A DNA stretch of 64,000 bases, taken from contig NZ_CP013378.1 of the NCBI RefSeq assembly GCF_001718415.1, positions 2,666,001-2,730,000 of the forward strand, read 5' to 3'. The notes under the pieces are model-generated. The model worked only from the letters and a program-made list of their open reading frames with translations, was not told where the DNA came from and searched no databases. The stretch comes from Burkholderia pseudomultivorans (GTDB lineage: Bacteria > Pseudomonadota > Gammaproteobacteria > Burkholderiales > Burkholderiaceae). The position numbers were made by a program, and so were the translations under genes. Below, piece after piece: positions 9,053 through 18,285 of the stretch (position 1 is the stretch's first letter; the number at the start of each line of letters is the position of its first letter).

Positions 9053-10551
9053 GGTGTGTTGTCCGAGTCTGTCGAAAGGGGAGCCGTTGCCGCGGTGGTC
9101 TTGCCGGTGTCGATCTCGCCGCCGCCGAGCGCGCCGTACAGCGCGACGCGACTCGACAGCAGCGCACGGCGCGTCATGACCAGCTGCTGTTCGGCGTTCA
9201 TCAGGTCCCGTTGGGCATCGAGCACTTCGAGGAAGCGGGTTGCCCCGCTGTCGTAGCGCAGCTTCGCGAGGCGTGCGCGCTCGGCCTGCGACGTCAGCGT
9301 GGCGCGCTCGATGGCGACCTGGTCGGCGAGCCAGTGGCGCGCCGCGAGCGCATCGGACACGTCGCGGAACGCGCGCTGCAGCGTCTTCTCGTACTGCGCG
9401 AGCGCCTCGTCGCGTTGCGCGTGCGAGAGCGCGAGATTCGACCGGTTGCGGCCGCCGTCGACGAGCGGCAGCGTCACGTTCGGAATCACCGACCACACGC
9501 CCGCGCCGGACGACAGCAGGTCATGCAGCGCGCTGCTTCCCGAGCCGATCGCGCTCGTCAGTGCGATGCGCGGAAAGAATGCCGCGCGCGCCGCGCCGAT
9601 GTTCGCGCGGGTCGCCTGTAGTTCGCGCTCGGCCGCGATCACGTCCGGGCGCCGGGTCAGCAGCGACGACGGCAGGCCGGGGGCGAGCGACGGCAGCACC
9701 GCGCCGTCGTCGAGCGCGAGCGGCGTGTCGGCCAGCGCCGGCGGCGCACCGACGAGCAACGCCAGCGCATCGGCGGCCGTCGCGCGCACTTGCTGCAACT
9801 GGACGCCGAGCGATTCTGCCTGTTGCAGCAGGATTTCCGATTGCGTCAGGTCGAGGCGGGAGATCGCGCCGGCCGCGTGGCGAAGCCGGAAAATCCGCAG
9901 CGATTCGCGGCGTGTGTCGATCGTCGCGCGGGTCAGCGCGATGCGTTCGTCGATTTCGCACAGGTTCAGATATGCGTTAGCGACACCGGTGACGACGCTC
10001 AGCGTCACCGCCCGTTTCGCCGCGTCACTCGCGAGATAGCGCTGGAGCGCCGCGTCCTTTAGGTTGCGCACACGTCCCCAGAAGTCGAGCTCCCACTGCG
10101 TCTCGGCCAGCTGGACTTCGTAGAGCTGGCCGATGACGGGCGCCGGCGTGAGGAAGCCACCCGGCGTGCGAAACCGTGCATAGGCCGCCCCCGCACCGAT
10201 CGTCGGCCATTGATCGGCGCTGCGGATGCCGTAGACCGCCCGCGCCTGCTCGACCCGTGCAACGGCCACGCGCAGATCGCGGTTGTCGGCGAGCGCCTGC
10301 CCGATCAACGCGCGCAGGCGTGCGTCGACGAAGTAGACCTGCCACTCGGGCACAGGCGCCGCGGATGTCGCGGGCGTCGCGTCGGCGGAAGGATCCGGAA
10401 AGGATGCGGGAATCGGTGCGGCGGGGCGCTCGTCGGGTGGCGCAAGCGACAGGCAGCCCGACAGCAGCCCCACGCCTGCCGCGAGCGCAATGGCACGCAT
10501 GCGCCGCACGACGGCAGGATGAAAGCGAACAGCAGGCGCGGCAGCGCGCAT
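9049..10551 (-). CDS. Outer-membrane efflux lipoprotein (NodT/OprM family)
   Basis: 500 residues, a normal full length for a TolC-superfamily lipoprotein. The lipobox LLSGC lies at about residues 28-32, followed by the paired coiled-coil repeats ([19 protein letters not shown], and [27 protein letters not shown] in the second half) and the usual [18 protein letters not shown] segment. The chosen ATG at 10551 follows an AGG ribosome site; an ATG at 10500 would give a shorter signal peptide. It heads the export operon and lies about 70 bases downstream of the start point expected for the FNR-box promoter at 10627-10669. Confidence 0.92.
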   Translation of the reverse strand: MRAAAPAVRFHPAVVRRMRAIALAAGVGLLSGCLSLAPPDERPAAPIPASFPDPSADATPATSAAPVPEWQVYFVDARLRALIGQALADNRDLRVAVARVEQARAVYGIRSADQWPTIGAGAAYARFRTPGGFLTPAPVIGQLYEVQLAETQWELDFWGRVRNLKDAALQRYLASDAAKRAVTLSVVTGVANAYLNLCEIDERIALTRATIDTRRESLRIFRLRHAAGAISRLDLTQSEILLQQAESLGVQLQQVRATAADALALLVGAPPALADTPLALDDGAVLPSLAPGLPSSLLTRRPDVIAAERELQATRANIGAARAAFFPRIALTSAIGSGSSALHDLLSSGAGVWSVIPNVTLPLVDGGRNRSNLALSHAQRDEALAQYEKTLQRAFRDVSDALAARHWLADQVAIERATLTSQAERARLAKLRYDSGATRFLEVLDAQRDLMNAEQQLVMTRRALLSSRVALYGALGGGEIDTGKTTAATAPLSTDSDNTP

Positions 10552-10626
10552 GGGATGCCTCGTCGAATACTGAAATGCGGGAATACGGGATGGCGTCGCC
10601 CTCCAGGCGCTGCCGCTTCGGATTCA

Positions 10627-10669
10627 CTTATATCCGACGATTGCAGGGTTTCCCCTTGATCTGTGTCAC
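10627..10669 (-). promoter_or_regulatory. FNR/Anr-type promoter of the RbbA-exporter operon
   Basis: The box TTGATCTGTGTCAC lies at 10656-10669 (8 of 10 consensus bases). On the minus strand TATAAG (10632-10627) sits at the distance expected of a -10 in a class II FNR promoter. The deduced start near 10621 leaves a leader of about 70 bases before the ATG at 10551. No competing -35 was obvious. Confidence 0.65.
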
Positions 10670-10773
10670 TCGGGCGGGAATGCGTTTCGAGCCGCCCCTC
10701 GATTGACGCACGCGTCGCGGCGTGACTCCGACGGTTTCGTGATCGCATGGCGGACGCAACCGCGTGGTGCCTG

Positions 10774-10962
10774 TCACGGGCGATCGCCCGGCCCCGGATT
10801 GAGCAGCACGACGAACGCGAGGATGCTGGAGATCAGCGTGACGATCGAGTACCTGAACACCTCCTCGTCGAACAGCATCCCGTGAACGATGCCGACCAGC
10901 GACGCAATCGCGATGAACACGCAGAGCGTCGCGAGCACGATGCGGTACTGCTTGTGGATCAT
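10774..10962 (-). CDS. Small two-helix membrane protein, paralogue of 3649-3870
   Basis: 62 residues, unknown function. Helix 1 is about residues 7-25 (RIVLATLCVFIAIASLVGIV), then an acidic turn (GMLFDEEVFRY) and helix 2 at about 36-55. It matches the 73-residue protein at 3649-3870 across both helices and the turn. The ATG at 10962 has a GGGAGA ribosome site, also shared with the paralogue. It is a single gene here, transcribed away from the BON-domain gene. The two copies bracket the RbbA-exporter genes, so a duplication that carried the promoter along is likely. Confidence 0.72.
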   Translation of the reverse strand: MIHKQYRIVLATLCVFIAIASLVGIVHGMLFDEEVFRYSIVTLISSILAFVVLLNPGPGDRP

Positions 10963-11049
10963 GACGGTCTCCCGGAAAGCGGTGGACGTCGACGGTCGTA
11001 CGAATGCGAAACGCGCCGGTTGCGGCGGTTTTCGCGACGTCCGCCGATT

Positions 11050-11091
11050 CATGATGGCGTCGCGCCTGGTTGCGCGGTTGATCTGCGTCAA
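11050..11091 (-). promoter_or_regulatory. FNR/Anr-type promoter of the small membrane protein gene
   Basis: TTGATCTGCGTCAA at 11078-11091 matches 9 of 10 consensus bases. ATCATG on the minus strand (11055-11050) is the putative -10, identical in sequence and spacing to the element in front of the paralogue at 3870. The bases just beyond the box (ACGGAC) are also shared between the two sites. Confidence 0.68.
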
Positions 11092-11146
11092 CGGACAAAA
11101 TCGGCCATCGCCTGCCCGACGGCCTCCGCCGCCAGCCCGCCTTTGA

Positions 11147-11160
11147 TTGATCCTCGTCAA
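11147..11160 (+). promoter_or_regulatory. FNR/Anr-type box upstream of the BON-domain gene
   Basis: TTGATCCTCGTCAA matches 9 of 10 bases of the FNR/Anr consensus. Its centre lies about 100 bases before the ATG at 11253, so a class II promoter would start transcription near 11195. I could not assign a convincing -10. Together with the box at 11078 it forms a divergent control region. Confidence 0.6.
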
Positions 11161-11252
11161 CCCGCCCGCGCGGCCGTGCGTGATGCTGTACACGGTGCCG
11201 CACGCGCTCGCTCGCATGCTTTGCGGCCGGCACGGGCCGACGGGAGACCGAC

Positions 11253-11900
11253 ATGAAATCCGATGCAGTACTCAAGCAGGATGTCGAGCAGGCGTTGTTC
11301 TGGAATCCGGCGATCGATGCACGCAGGATCGACGTCGAGGTGCGCGACCGGATCGTGACATTGCGCGGCACGGTCGACAGCTGGGCCCAGAAGCTCGAGG
11401 CGCAGAAAGCGGCACTGCATATCGCCGATGCGCGCGCGCTCGTGCTCGAACTGACTGTCGCCCCGCCGGAGAACGCGTGCGCGGACCAGGAACTGGCGAT
11501 CGCGATCACCTTCGCGCTCGGATGGCAGGAGGCGTTGCGCGATCACAAGATCAGCGTCGAGGTCGATCACGGCTGCGTGACGCTCGATGGCGAAGTCGAT
11601 CATGCGTATCAGAGCCGGGCGGCGGAGGCGATGGTGAGCCGGATGATCGGCGTCGTCGGCGTGGCGAACCGCATCCGGGTGCGTGCCGACCGCACGGTGC
11701 CGGACGTCGGCGCACGGATCGCCGAGGCGCTTGCGCGCCGCGCGCACCGTGAATCCGCGGGAATCTCGATCGACGCGGCCGACGGCGTTGTCACGCTGAC
11801 GGGCGCGGTCGCGTCGCTGGCGGAAAAGCGTGCCGCGTGCGGCGCGGCGGCGTCGGTCAGGGGCGTGCGCGAAGTCGTCGACCGGCTGACCGTAGCCTGA
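11253..11900 (+). CDS. Triple BON-domain protein
   Basis: 215 residues made of three consecutive BON domains (about residues 3-70, 77-145 and 148-215). Each has the pattern of an N-terminal helix followed by a strand such as ISVEVDHGCVTLDGEVDH or ISIDAADGVVTLTGAVAS. BON domains bind membranes or phospholipids in osmotically regulated proteins such as OsmY. Unlike OsmY there is no signal peptide, so this copy probably acts in the cytoplasm, perhaps at the inner membrane. The start has a GGGAGA ribosome site. An FNR-type box upstream suggests induction at low oxygen. Confidence 0.88.
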   Translation: MKSDAVLKQDVEQALFWNPAIDARRIDVEVRDRIVTLRGTVDSWAQKLEAQKAALHIADARALVLELTVAPPENACADQELAIAITFALGWQEALRDHKISVEVDHGCVTLDGEVDHAYQSRAAEAMVSRMIGVVGVANRIRVRADRTVPDVGARIAEALARRAHRESAGISIDAADGVVTLTGAVASLAEKRAACGAAASVRGVREVVDRLTVA

Positions 11901-11939
11901 CCGGCTTGCACGTGCGGTCTACTACCAGGAGAAACAGCG

Positions 11940-12449
11940 ATGAAGCGTTCGCATACCGGCCCCAGCCGAAATTATCTGCGCCGCGACAAGCGCATGCAGC
12001 CGCATACGAAGGACAGTTACCGTGATCCGAAGCGGCCGACAGGTGACCACGTCTGCGAAGGTTGCGGCGCGGTCTGCGACGCGGGCCGCTGGACATGGTC
12101 CGCGACCGCGCTCGACCGGCGCCAACTCGAATGCCCGGCCTGCAAGCGAATGCGGGAAAACGTGCCAGCGGGCGAACTGGTGTTGCACGGCGAGTATCTG
12201 CGAGCGCACCGCTCGACGATTCTCAAGTTGCTCGAGCATCAGGCCGATCTGGAGACGAGCGAGCATGCACTCGAACGCATCATGGACATCGAGAAATCCG
12301 CCGAATCGCTCATTGTTCGAACGACGGGCGTACACATGGTCCGCCGCCTCGGTGAAGCGCTGCTGCGTGCGCACCACGGCGATCTCGCGATCAACTACCG
12401 CGACGGCGACGACGTGCTGCGCGCACACTGGACGCGCGGTGAAGCGTGA
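11940..12449 (+). CDS. Zinc-ribbon protein of unknown function
   Basis: 169 residues. The N-terminus is very basic (MKRSHTGPSRNYLRRDKR). Two Cys pairs, CEGCGAVC near residue 40 and CPAC near residue 66, look like a zinc ribbon. The C-terminal half is helical and charged, with a possible coiled segment around residues 85-125. No catalytic motif is visible. The gene follows the BON gene by 39 bases, with an AGGAG ribosome site, and precedes an FtsH-type protease, so the three are probably co-transcribed. RNA or ribosome binding is possible but only a guess from the basic tail and the zinc ribbon. Confidence 0.75.
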   Translation: MKRSHTGPSRNYLRRDKRMQPHTKDSYRDPKRPTGDHVCEGCGAVCDAGRWTWSATALDRRQLECPACKRMRENVPAGELVLHGEYLRAHRSTILKLLEHQADLETSEHALERIMDIEKSAESLIVRTTGVHMVRRLGEALLRAHHGDLAINYRDGDDVLRAHWTRGEA

Positions 12450-12482
12450 GCGGGTGGTCGTCAGCCGGGCAGGTTCGATCCC

Positions 12483-14366
12483 ATGAAGAAATCATTCGAC
12501 TACTCCGGGTTGCTGATCCCGATCGCGTTCGCCGTGCTGGTCGCGTTCCAACTGCTGGCGCGTCAGCCGGCGGCGACGTCGATTTCGTACAGCGATTTTC
12601 ACCGCTTGGTGGAAGCACGGCTCGTCGACGAACTCGAGATCGGCCAATCGTCGATCTCGGGCACGCTGCGCATGCCGGCGGCCGGCGCCGCGCTCCCCGC
12701 GTCCGACGCGGCAGAGGTGAAGGAGTTAGGGCCGCCGTGGCGCTTCACGACGAACCGGGTGAGCGACGAAGGCCTGGTCGCTGCGCTGACGCATGCCGGG
12801 ATTCGCTACCGCGGCGCGACGGATACGGGTTGGATCGAGACGCTCGCGGCATGGATCTTCCCGTTGATCGGCTTCGTCGTGATCTGGAATTTCATGATGC
12901 GAAGGCCGGGCGGAATGAGGGACCTGAACGGCATGGGCAAAAGCCGCGCCCGCGTGTACATGCAGAAGGAAACCGGCATTACGTTCGACGATATCGCGGG
13001 TATCGACGAAGCGAAGGCCGAACTGCAACAGATCGTAGCGTTCCTGCGGAACCCCGAACGCTACCAGCGGCTCGGCGGCAAGATCCCGAAGGGCGTGTTG
13101 ATCGTCGGCGCGCCCGGCACCGGCAAGACGCTGCTGGCACGTGCGGTCGCCGGCGAGGCAGCGGTGCCGTTCTTCACGATCAGCGGTTCGGCGTTCGTCG
13201 AGATGTTCGTCGGCGTCGGCGCGGCGCGAGTGCGCGATCTGTTCGAGCAGGCCCAGCAGAGCGCGCCGTGCATCGTGTTCATCGACGAGCTCGATGCGCT
13301 TGGCAAGGCGCGCGGCGTCGGTCTGATGTCGGGCAACGACGAGCGCGAACAGACGCTGAACCAGCTACTCGTCGAGATGGACGGCTTCCAGGCTAATTCG
13401 GGCGTTATCATCATGGCCGCGACCAATCGGCCCGAGATTCTCGATCCCGCGTTGCTGCGCCCCGGGCGCTTCGATCGGCACATCGCGATCGACCGGCCGG
13501 ACCTGACCGGACGCAAGCAGATCTTGGCCGTGCATACGAAGCGCGTGAAACTCGCGCCGGAAGTCGACCTGACCGAGCTGGCGCAGCGCACGCCCGGCTT
13601 CGTCGGCGCCGATCTCGCGAACGTCGTCAACGAAGCCGCGTTGCATGCGGCCGAACTGGGCAAGCCCGCGATCGGGATGGCCGATTTCGACGAAGCCATC
13701 GATCGCGCGATGACCGGCATGGAGCGCAAGAGCCGCGTGATGAACGAACAGGAAAAGCGGACCATCGCATACCACGAATCGGGGCATGCGCTGGTCGCGC
13801 AAAGTCGCGCGCACTGCGACCCCGTGAAGAAGGTGTCGATCATTCCGCGCGGGATCGCGGCACTCGGTTACACGCAGCAGGTGCCGACCGAGGATCGCTA
13901 CGTGCTGCGCAAAAGCGAACTGCTCGACCGGCTCGACGTGTTGCTCGGCGGACGCGTGGCCGAGGAAATCGCGTTCGGCGACGTGTCGACCGGCGCGCAG
14001 AACGATCTCGAGCGGGCGACCGCGCTGGCGCGTCACATGGTAATGCAGTACGGGATGAGCGAGGAAGTCGGCCTCGCGACGCTCGACGACGGCGCCCGCC
14101 AGGGCGGCGCGCCGGGCGTGTGGACGCCGGGCGACGGCCATTGCAGCGAGCACACGGCGCAACTGATCGACGAAGAGGTGCGCGCGCTGCTCGACGATGC
14201 GCATGCACGGGTCACGGCGACGCTCGTCGAGCACCGCGATGCCCTTGAACGGATCGCGCTCAGCTTGCTGCAGCGCGAATCCGTCGATCACGACATGCTG
14301 GTGGCACTCATCGCGCCGCCGGACGATGCCGACGTGCCGCCCCGGCTGGCGGAAGCCGACACGTAA
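12483..14366 (+). CDS. ftsH: FtsH-type membrane AAA+ zinc metalloprotease
   Basis: 627 residues with the full FtsH layout: a membrane helix at about 10-26, a periplasmic segment, a second helix at about 120-137, the AAA domain with Walker A GAPGTGKT (209-216), Walker [13 protein letters not shown] and second region of homology ([18 protein letters not shown]), and the protease domain with zinc site HESGH (431-435). It degrades membrane and soluble proteins in an ATP-dependent way. The main ftsH of Burkholderia lies elsewhere near rrmJ/folP, so this is probably an extra copy serving the low-oxygen locus. The protein lacks the long acidic tail of housekeeping FtsH. Confidence 0.94.
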   Translation: MKKSFDYSGLLIPIAFAVLVAFQLLARQPAATSISYSDFHRLVEARLVDELEIGQSSISGTLRMPAAGAALPASDAAEVKELGPPWRFTTNRVSDEGLVAALTHAGIRYRGATDTGWIETLAAWIFPLIGFVVIWNFMMRRPGGMRDLNGMGKSRARVYMQKETGITFDDIAGIDEAKAELQQIVAFLRNPERYQRLGGKIPKGVLIVGAPGTGKTLLARAVAGEAAVPFFTISGSAFVEMFVGVGAARVRDLFEQAQQSAPCIVFIDELDALGKARGVGLMSGNDEREQTLNQLLVEMDGFQANSGVIIMAATNRPEILDPALLRPGRFDRHIAIDRPDLTGRKQILAVHTKRVKLAPEVDLTELAQRTPGFVGADLANVVNEAALHAAELGKPAIGMADFDEAIDRAMTGMERKSRVMNEQEKRTIAYHESGHALVAQSRAHCDPVKKVSIIPRGIAALGYTQQVPTEDRYVLRKSELLDRLDVLLGGRVAEEIAFGDVSTGAQNDLERATALARHMVMQYGMSEEVGLATLDDGARQGGAPGVWTPGDGHCSEHTAQLIDEEVRALLDDAHARVTATLVEHRDALERIALSLLQRESVDHDMLVALIAPPDDADVPPRLAEADT

Positions 14367-14401
14367 ACGACCGCGGGCGTCTCCACCTGAAGAAGCGAAC
14401 A

Positions 14402-14439
14402 CCACGATCGCGCCGGAGGCCTGCCACCGGCGATCGTGG
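14402..14439. terminator. Bidirectional terminator-like hairpin between ftsH and nrdJ
   Basis: CCACGATCGCGCCGG at 14402-14416 pairs with CCGGCGATCGTGG at 14427-14439 around a ten-base loop, with one bulged base. It sits in the 76-base gap between two convergent genes. No T-run follows on either strand, so termination is inferred from the stem strength and position. Confidence 0.5.
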
Positions 14440-14442
14440 CGT

Positions 14443-16239
14443 TCAACAGCCGATGCACACCGGGCCGTCGCGCCGCGCGAGCGCCGCGTCATCGGCCACG
14501 ACTGAGGCGAGCCGCGGATCGGGCCGGAAGACAGTGATGCCCTTGAGCCCGTCGCGCCACGCCTGGAAGAACAACGCGTCGACCTCTGCGAGCGAACACT
14601 GGCCGGGCATCGTCACGGTCTTCGAGATGCCGGCGTCGACGCATGGCTGCAGGGCCGCGAGCATCGCGACATGATCCGCCGGCGCGATTTCCGCGGCCGT
14701 GACGAAATAGTCCGGCAGCTTGACGTTCTCACCATGCAGTTCGCGGAACAGCCGGGAAGCGTGATTCTCCGCCAGAAACGGCCGGATCTGCCCGTTGGCG
14801 GTGCGGACCATGCGACGCTGCTGCCAGCCGACGGCCGGTTCGATCCCGTTCGAACAATTGTCGCAGAATGCGAGGCTCACGCTGCCGGTCGGCGCGAACG
14901 ACAGCAGATGGCTGTTGCGCAGCCCATGCCGCGCGATCGCGTGATGCACTTTCAGCGGCAACGGCGTGAGATACGCGGGGCCGGCCAAGTAGGCGGCCGG
15001 GTCGTAGGCCGGAAAAACGCCGCGCTCAGCAGCCAGCGCGGCCGATGCGGCAAATGCATGCTCGCGCATCCTCAGCACGATCCCGCGTGCGAACGTGCGT
15101 GCTTCCACGCTGTCGTAGCGCAGCTGCAGCATCGTCAATGCGTCGGCAAGCCCGGTCACGCCGACCCCGATGCGCCGTGTCCGCCGCGCCTCACACTCGT
15201 GCGCGGCGAGCGGCCACGCGGTCAGGTCGAGCACATTGTCTAGCATGCGGACTTGGACGCGCACCGCGTCGGCGAGCATCGCGAAGTCGAAGCGCGGCAT
15301 CTCGTCGATACTGAACGGGTGGAGCACGAAGCGCGACAGGTCGATCGGCCCCAGCACGCAACTGCCGTACGGCGGAAGCGGCTGTTCACCGCACGGGTTC
15401 GTCGCGTCGATCCGCTCGTGCTCGCGCAGCGGATTCGCGTCGCGGATCGTGTCGAGGAACAGCAGGCCGGGTTCGGCACTGTCGCGAGCGGCCTTAATGA
15501 TCTCATGCCAGAGCGTTCGGGCCGAAGCCATTGCGTGTAGGTAACGCCCGTCAGGTAGCCTCGGTGGTGCGCCGGATGCGCAGCGCGGTGGCGCATGATG
15601 GACGAGCGCCCACGGTAGGTCGTACCGGACCGCCTCCATGAACGCGTCCGTGACGCCGACCGACATGTTGAACGTCGGCCAGCGCAATCGTCCGCGCTTC
15701 GCGGTGACGAACGCAACCAGATCCGGATGATCGCAGCGCAACACGCCCATTTGCGCCCCCCGACGAGGGCCGGTGAACGGCAGTGCCTGGCACATGGCGT
15801 CGAATCGGTCGATCGCTGCGCATGCACCGCGCCCGGACGACTGGTGCCGTTCGTATGCGTCGGCGGGCGGGACCGGCGAGAAGTCGTAACCGATTCCGCC
15901 GCCCATCAATAACGTGACCCGTGCATCGGCGAGCGCATGCTCGAGCGCCGTGTCGACCGCCTGCACGGGGGCGTCGGCAGGAATCGCGAGCGGGTGGACG
16001 AAGCAGTTGATCATCGTCCTGCCATTGTCCGCGCCGGCATTGGCGAGGATGCGGCCCGCGCCGATCGCGCCGCGCTGTAGGTTAACGAAGAACGCGCGCT
16101 CCACCTGCGCACGTCGCTCGGCCGGCTCGGCAAGCGACAGGGCATGGGCGACGCGATGGAACACGTCCGCGCGAGACGCCTCGCCGGGTTGCGCATAGCG
16201 TTCGGCGAATACGGTGTTGCAAAGCGGCTGCTCGTCCAT
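14443..16239 (-). CDS. nrdJ: Adenosylcobalamin-dependent (class II) ribonucleotide reductase
   Basis: About 598 residues. Key sites are the first redox cysteine in TMINCF (Cys79), the active-site loop NPCGEQPL (281-288, with thiyl-radical Cys283 and Glu285), PTGSVSL in the C-terminal half, and a CxxC (CIGC) at the very C-terminus for thioredoxin re-reduction. No ATP-cone is seen at the N-terminus. Class II enzymes make deoxynucleotides without oxygen, unlike the aerobic class I enzyme, which fits the low-oxygen setting. I chose the ATG at 16239; a GTG near 16267 is the main alternative. An FNR-type box lies 92 bases upstream. Confidence 0.88.
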   Translation of the reverse strand: MDEQPLCNTVFAERYAQPGEASRADVFHRVAHALSLAEPAERRAQVERAFFVNLQRGAIGAGRILANAGADNGRTMINCFVHPLAIPADAPVQAVDTALEHALADARVTLLMGGGIGYDFSPVPPADAYERHQSSGRGACAAIDRFDAMCQALPFTGPRRGAQMGVLRCDHPDLVAFVTAKRGRLRWPTFNMSVGVTDAFMEAVRYDLPWALVHHAPPRCASGAPPRLPDGRYLHAMASARTLWHEIIKAARDSAEPGLLFLDTIRDANPLREHERIDATNPCGEQPLPPYGSCVLGPIDLSRFVLHPFSIDEMPRFDFAMLADAVRVQVRMLDNVLDLTAWPLAAHECEARRTRRIGVGVTGLADALTMLQLRYDSVEARTFARGIVLRMREHAFAASAALAAERGVFPAYDPAAYLAGPAYLTPLPLKVHHAIARHGLRNSHLLSFAPTGSVSLAFCDNCSNGIEPAVGWQQRRMVRTANGQIRPFLAENHASRLFRELHGENVKLPDYFVTAAEIAPADHVAMLAALQPCVDAGISKTVTMPGQCSLAEVDALFFQAWRDGLKGITVFRPDPRLASVVADDAALARRDGPVCIGC

Positions 16240-16330
16240 GGCGGGGCCCGGCAACGACGAATGATTCACTGTAGAAGCCTGCCGGGATGTGTCATTGATC
16301 GAGCGCAACCGGGCGCCTTCACGGCGTCGC

Positions 16331-16344
16331 TTGACACCGATCAA
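16331..16344. promoter_or_regulatory. Shared FNR/Anr-type box between nrdJ and pfkB
   Basis: TTGACACCGATCAA matches 9 of 10 consensus bases and lies in the 200-base divergent region. For pfkB it is followed by TAAGGT (16366-16371) near the expected -10 position, giving a start near 16379. For nrdJ a class II start would fall near 16296; no clear -10 was found on that side. A single box could serve one or both genes. Confidence 0.6.
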
Positions 16345-16440
16345 CGCCGCGACCGGCATCGAACGTAAGGTGGAGTCACGGCCGACACGCAGAGGTTACC
16401 GCGATTCGCAGCGCCTGCCATCGACTGCAAACCACGCACC

Positions 16441-17391
16441 ATGACCGACATCGTTACCGTTACCTTGAACCCGGCCGTCGATGTCGCGACGTCCGTCGAG
16501 CGCATCGTCGATACACACAAGCTGCGCTGTGCACGGCCGCGGCGCGACCCCGGCGGAGGCGGAATCAACGTCGCCCGAACCATTCACCGCCTAGGGGGCG
16601 ACTGCGTCGCGCTGTACCTCGCAGGCGGGCCGACCGGCGACGTATTGGCGCTGCTGCTTGAAGCCGAGCGCCTGCCGGCGGTGCGCATCCGGATCGGCGG
16701 CGAGACGCGCGAGAACGTGTGCGTAACCGAAACCGCGACCGGGCGCGAATACCGCTTCCTGATGCCGGGGCCGTTGGTCTCCGAGGCCGAGTGGTGCGAC
16801 TGCGCAATCCGCATCGACGCCATGCAACCGCCGCCGCGCTATCTCGTGTTGAGCGGCAGCCTGCCGCCCGGTGCACCAGACGACCTGTATGCGACGCTCG
16901 CGCGGACTGCCAAGGCAAGGGGCAGCCGGGTGATCATCGATGCGGCGGGGCGGGCGCTGCAAGTTGCTCTTGAGGCCGGCGTTCATCTCGTGAAGCCCAG
17001 TCTCGGGGAACTGAGTGCGTTGGCCGGCGAATCGCTCGACGACACGTCGGCATGCCGGAAGGCAAGCGAACTCGTGGCGCGAGGACAAGCCGAAATTGTC
17101 GCTTTGACGCTCGGTGCGCGCGGCGCATGGGTCGTCACGCGCGACGGCGCGCTGCGCCTGCCCGGCAGGCAGGCAGCGGTATGCAGCACGGTCGGCGCTG
17201 GCGACAGTTTCGTCGGCGGCATGGTCTGGGCGCTGGCGCGAGGCGTCCCGTTCGACGAAGCGTGCCGCTATGCGCTGGCGGCTTCAGCCGCTTCAGTCGA
17301 GCATCCGGGGACGGCGCTGTGCACGCGCGACGACGTGGAGCGGATTCACGCCGAACTGTTGCGCGAGCAAGCTGACGACCAGACGGGCTGA
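16441..17391 (+). CDS. pfkB: 6-phosphofructokinase, PfkB (ribokinase) family
   Basis: 316 residues, collinear with E. coli PfkB (TLNPAVDVATSVERIVDTHK, then PGGGGINVARTI, LVLSGSLPPG, HLVKPSLGELSAL, STVGAGDSFVGG). The catalytic base is the Asp of GAGDS. It phosphorylates fructose 6-phosphate to fructose 1,6-bisphosphate. Burkholderia normally relies on the Entner-Doudoroff route and is usually said to lack PfkA, so this enzyme could open a complete Embden-Meyerhof route when oxygen is short. Tagatose-6-phosphate or 1-phosphofructokinase activity cannot be excluded. No strong ribosome site precedes the ATG. Confidence 0.86.
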   Translation: MTDIVTVTLNPAVDVATSVERIVDTHKLRCARPRRDPGGGGINVARTIHRLGGDCVALYLAGGPTGDVLALLLEAERLPAVRIRIGGETRENVCVTETATGREYRFLMPGPLVSEAEWCDCAIRIDAMQPPPRYLVLSGSLPPGAPDDLYATLARTAKARGSRVIIDAAGRALQVALEAGVHLVKPSLGELSALAGESLDDTSACRKASELVARGQAEIVALTLGARGAWVVTRDGALRLPGRQAAVCSTVGAGDSFVGGMVWALARGVPFDEACRYALAASAASVEHPGTALCTRDDVERIHAELLREQADDQTG

Positions 17392-17493
17392 TGTGTGCGA
17401 GATCGCGTCGATGCGCGATCAATCGTTGATCTGGCTCAGCGGTTTTCGTGCCGCGATCGCGAAAAATGGGGCAGCCAATCCACGAGATCCACC

Positions 17494-18285
17494 ATGGCCT
17501 TTCGCCTGATCGCCTGTCTGTTCCTGTCGTCGTGTATGCCACCGGCCTGCTCCGCCGACGTCGCGACCGTCGATTCGCCATCGCCGCGTGTGCTGATCCT
17601 CGTCTACCACCGGTTCGCCACTGCGCGCCTGGATTCAATGACGGTGCGTACCGAGACGTTGCGCAACCAGCTGCAGGCGATCGAGGCGAACGGATACCGT
17701 GTCGTACCGCTCGCCGATGTCGTGCGCTGGCATGGCGGCCAGGCCGATGCCGTGCCGGCGCGAGCGGTCGCGATCACCGTCGACGACGGCCATCGCTCCG
17801 TCTACGAGGTGCTGCGCCCATTGCTGGCTGCACATCCGATGCCGGTTACGCTGTTCATCTATCCGTCGGCCATCTCCAACGCTAGCTATGCGATGACATG
17901 GGACCAGCTGCGCATGCTTGGGCAGTCCGGCGGGTTCGACATCGAATCCCACACGTACTGGCATCCGAACTTCCGCACCGAGCGCGCCCGACTTACGCCG
18001 GACGACTACCAGCGCTTCGTGTCGTTCCAGTTGATCCGTTCGCGCGCACGGCTCGAGTCCGAAATCGGCCGGCCGGTCCGGATGCTGGCCTGGCCGTTCG
18101 GCGTCCATGATGCGCAGACCGACCAGATCGCCGTTCGAGAAGGCTACGTCGCGGCATTTACGCTCGACGCGCGCCCCGTTCGTATCACCGACCCTGCAAT
18201 GGCGCTGCCGCGCTATATGATGACCGACGCCTGCGACATACGATGCATGAACGGATTGCTGAGAACCGCCGGGGGGAAGCTGTGA
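17494..18285 (+). CDS. Secreted polysaccharide deacetylase-family protein (CE4)
   Basis: 263 residues with an N-terminal signal peptide (FRLIACLFLSSCMPPACSA). The NodB-homology motifs are present: the catalytic/metal Asp pair in AITVDDGH and the metal-binding SHTYWHP. It resembles PgaB/IcaB-type deacetylases of extracellular poly-N-acetylglucosamine, with a serine hydroxyl-free first motif (VDDGH rather than FDDG). The gene overlaps the next one, a DUF4015 glycosidase, by GTGA. The pairing of a deacetylase with a glycosidase is reminiscent of the two domains of PgaB, but here they are separate genes. The substrate is inferred. Confidence 0.83.
   Translation: MAFRLIACLFLSSCMPPACSADVATVDSPSPRVLILVYHRFATARLDSMTVRTETLRNQLQAIEANGYRVVPLADVVRWHGGQADAVPARAVAITVDDGHRSVYEVLRPLLAAHPMPVTLFIYPSAISNASYAMTWDQLRMLGQSGGFDIESHTYWHPNFRTERARLTPDDYQRFVSFQLIRSRARLESEIGRPVRMLAWPFGVHDAQTDQIAVREGYVAAFTLDARPVRITDPAMALPRYMMTDACDIRCMNGLLRTAGGKL

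Noticed and set aside
7983..9167. Open frame continuing upstream of the RbbA-like gene to 9167
   Set aside because: It only runs in another frame through the HlyD gene; the ATGA overlap at 7979-7982 and the family start fix the true beginning.
16240..16440. Cobalamin riboswitch for the B12-dependent reductase
   Set aside because: No B12 box or long structured leader could be found in the 200-base divergent region.
17392..17493. ATCAA-TCG-TTGAT as an FNR box before the deacetylase
   Set aside because: The half-sites are in the opposite order and the spacing is three, not four.
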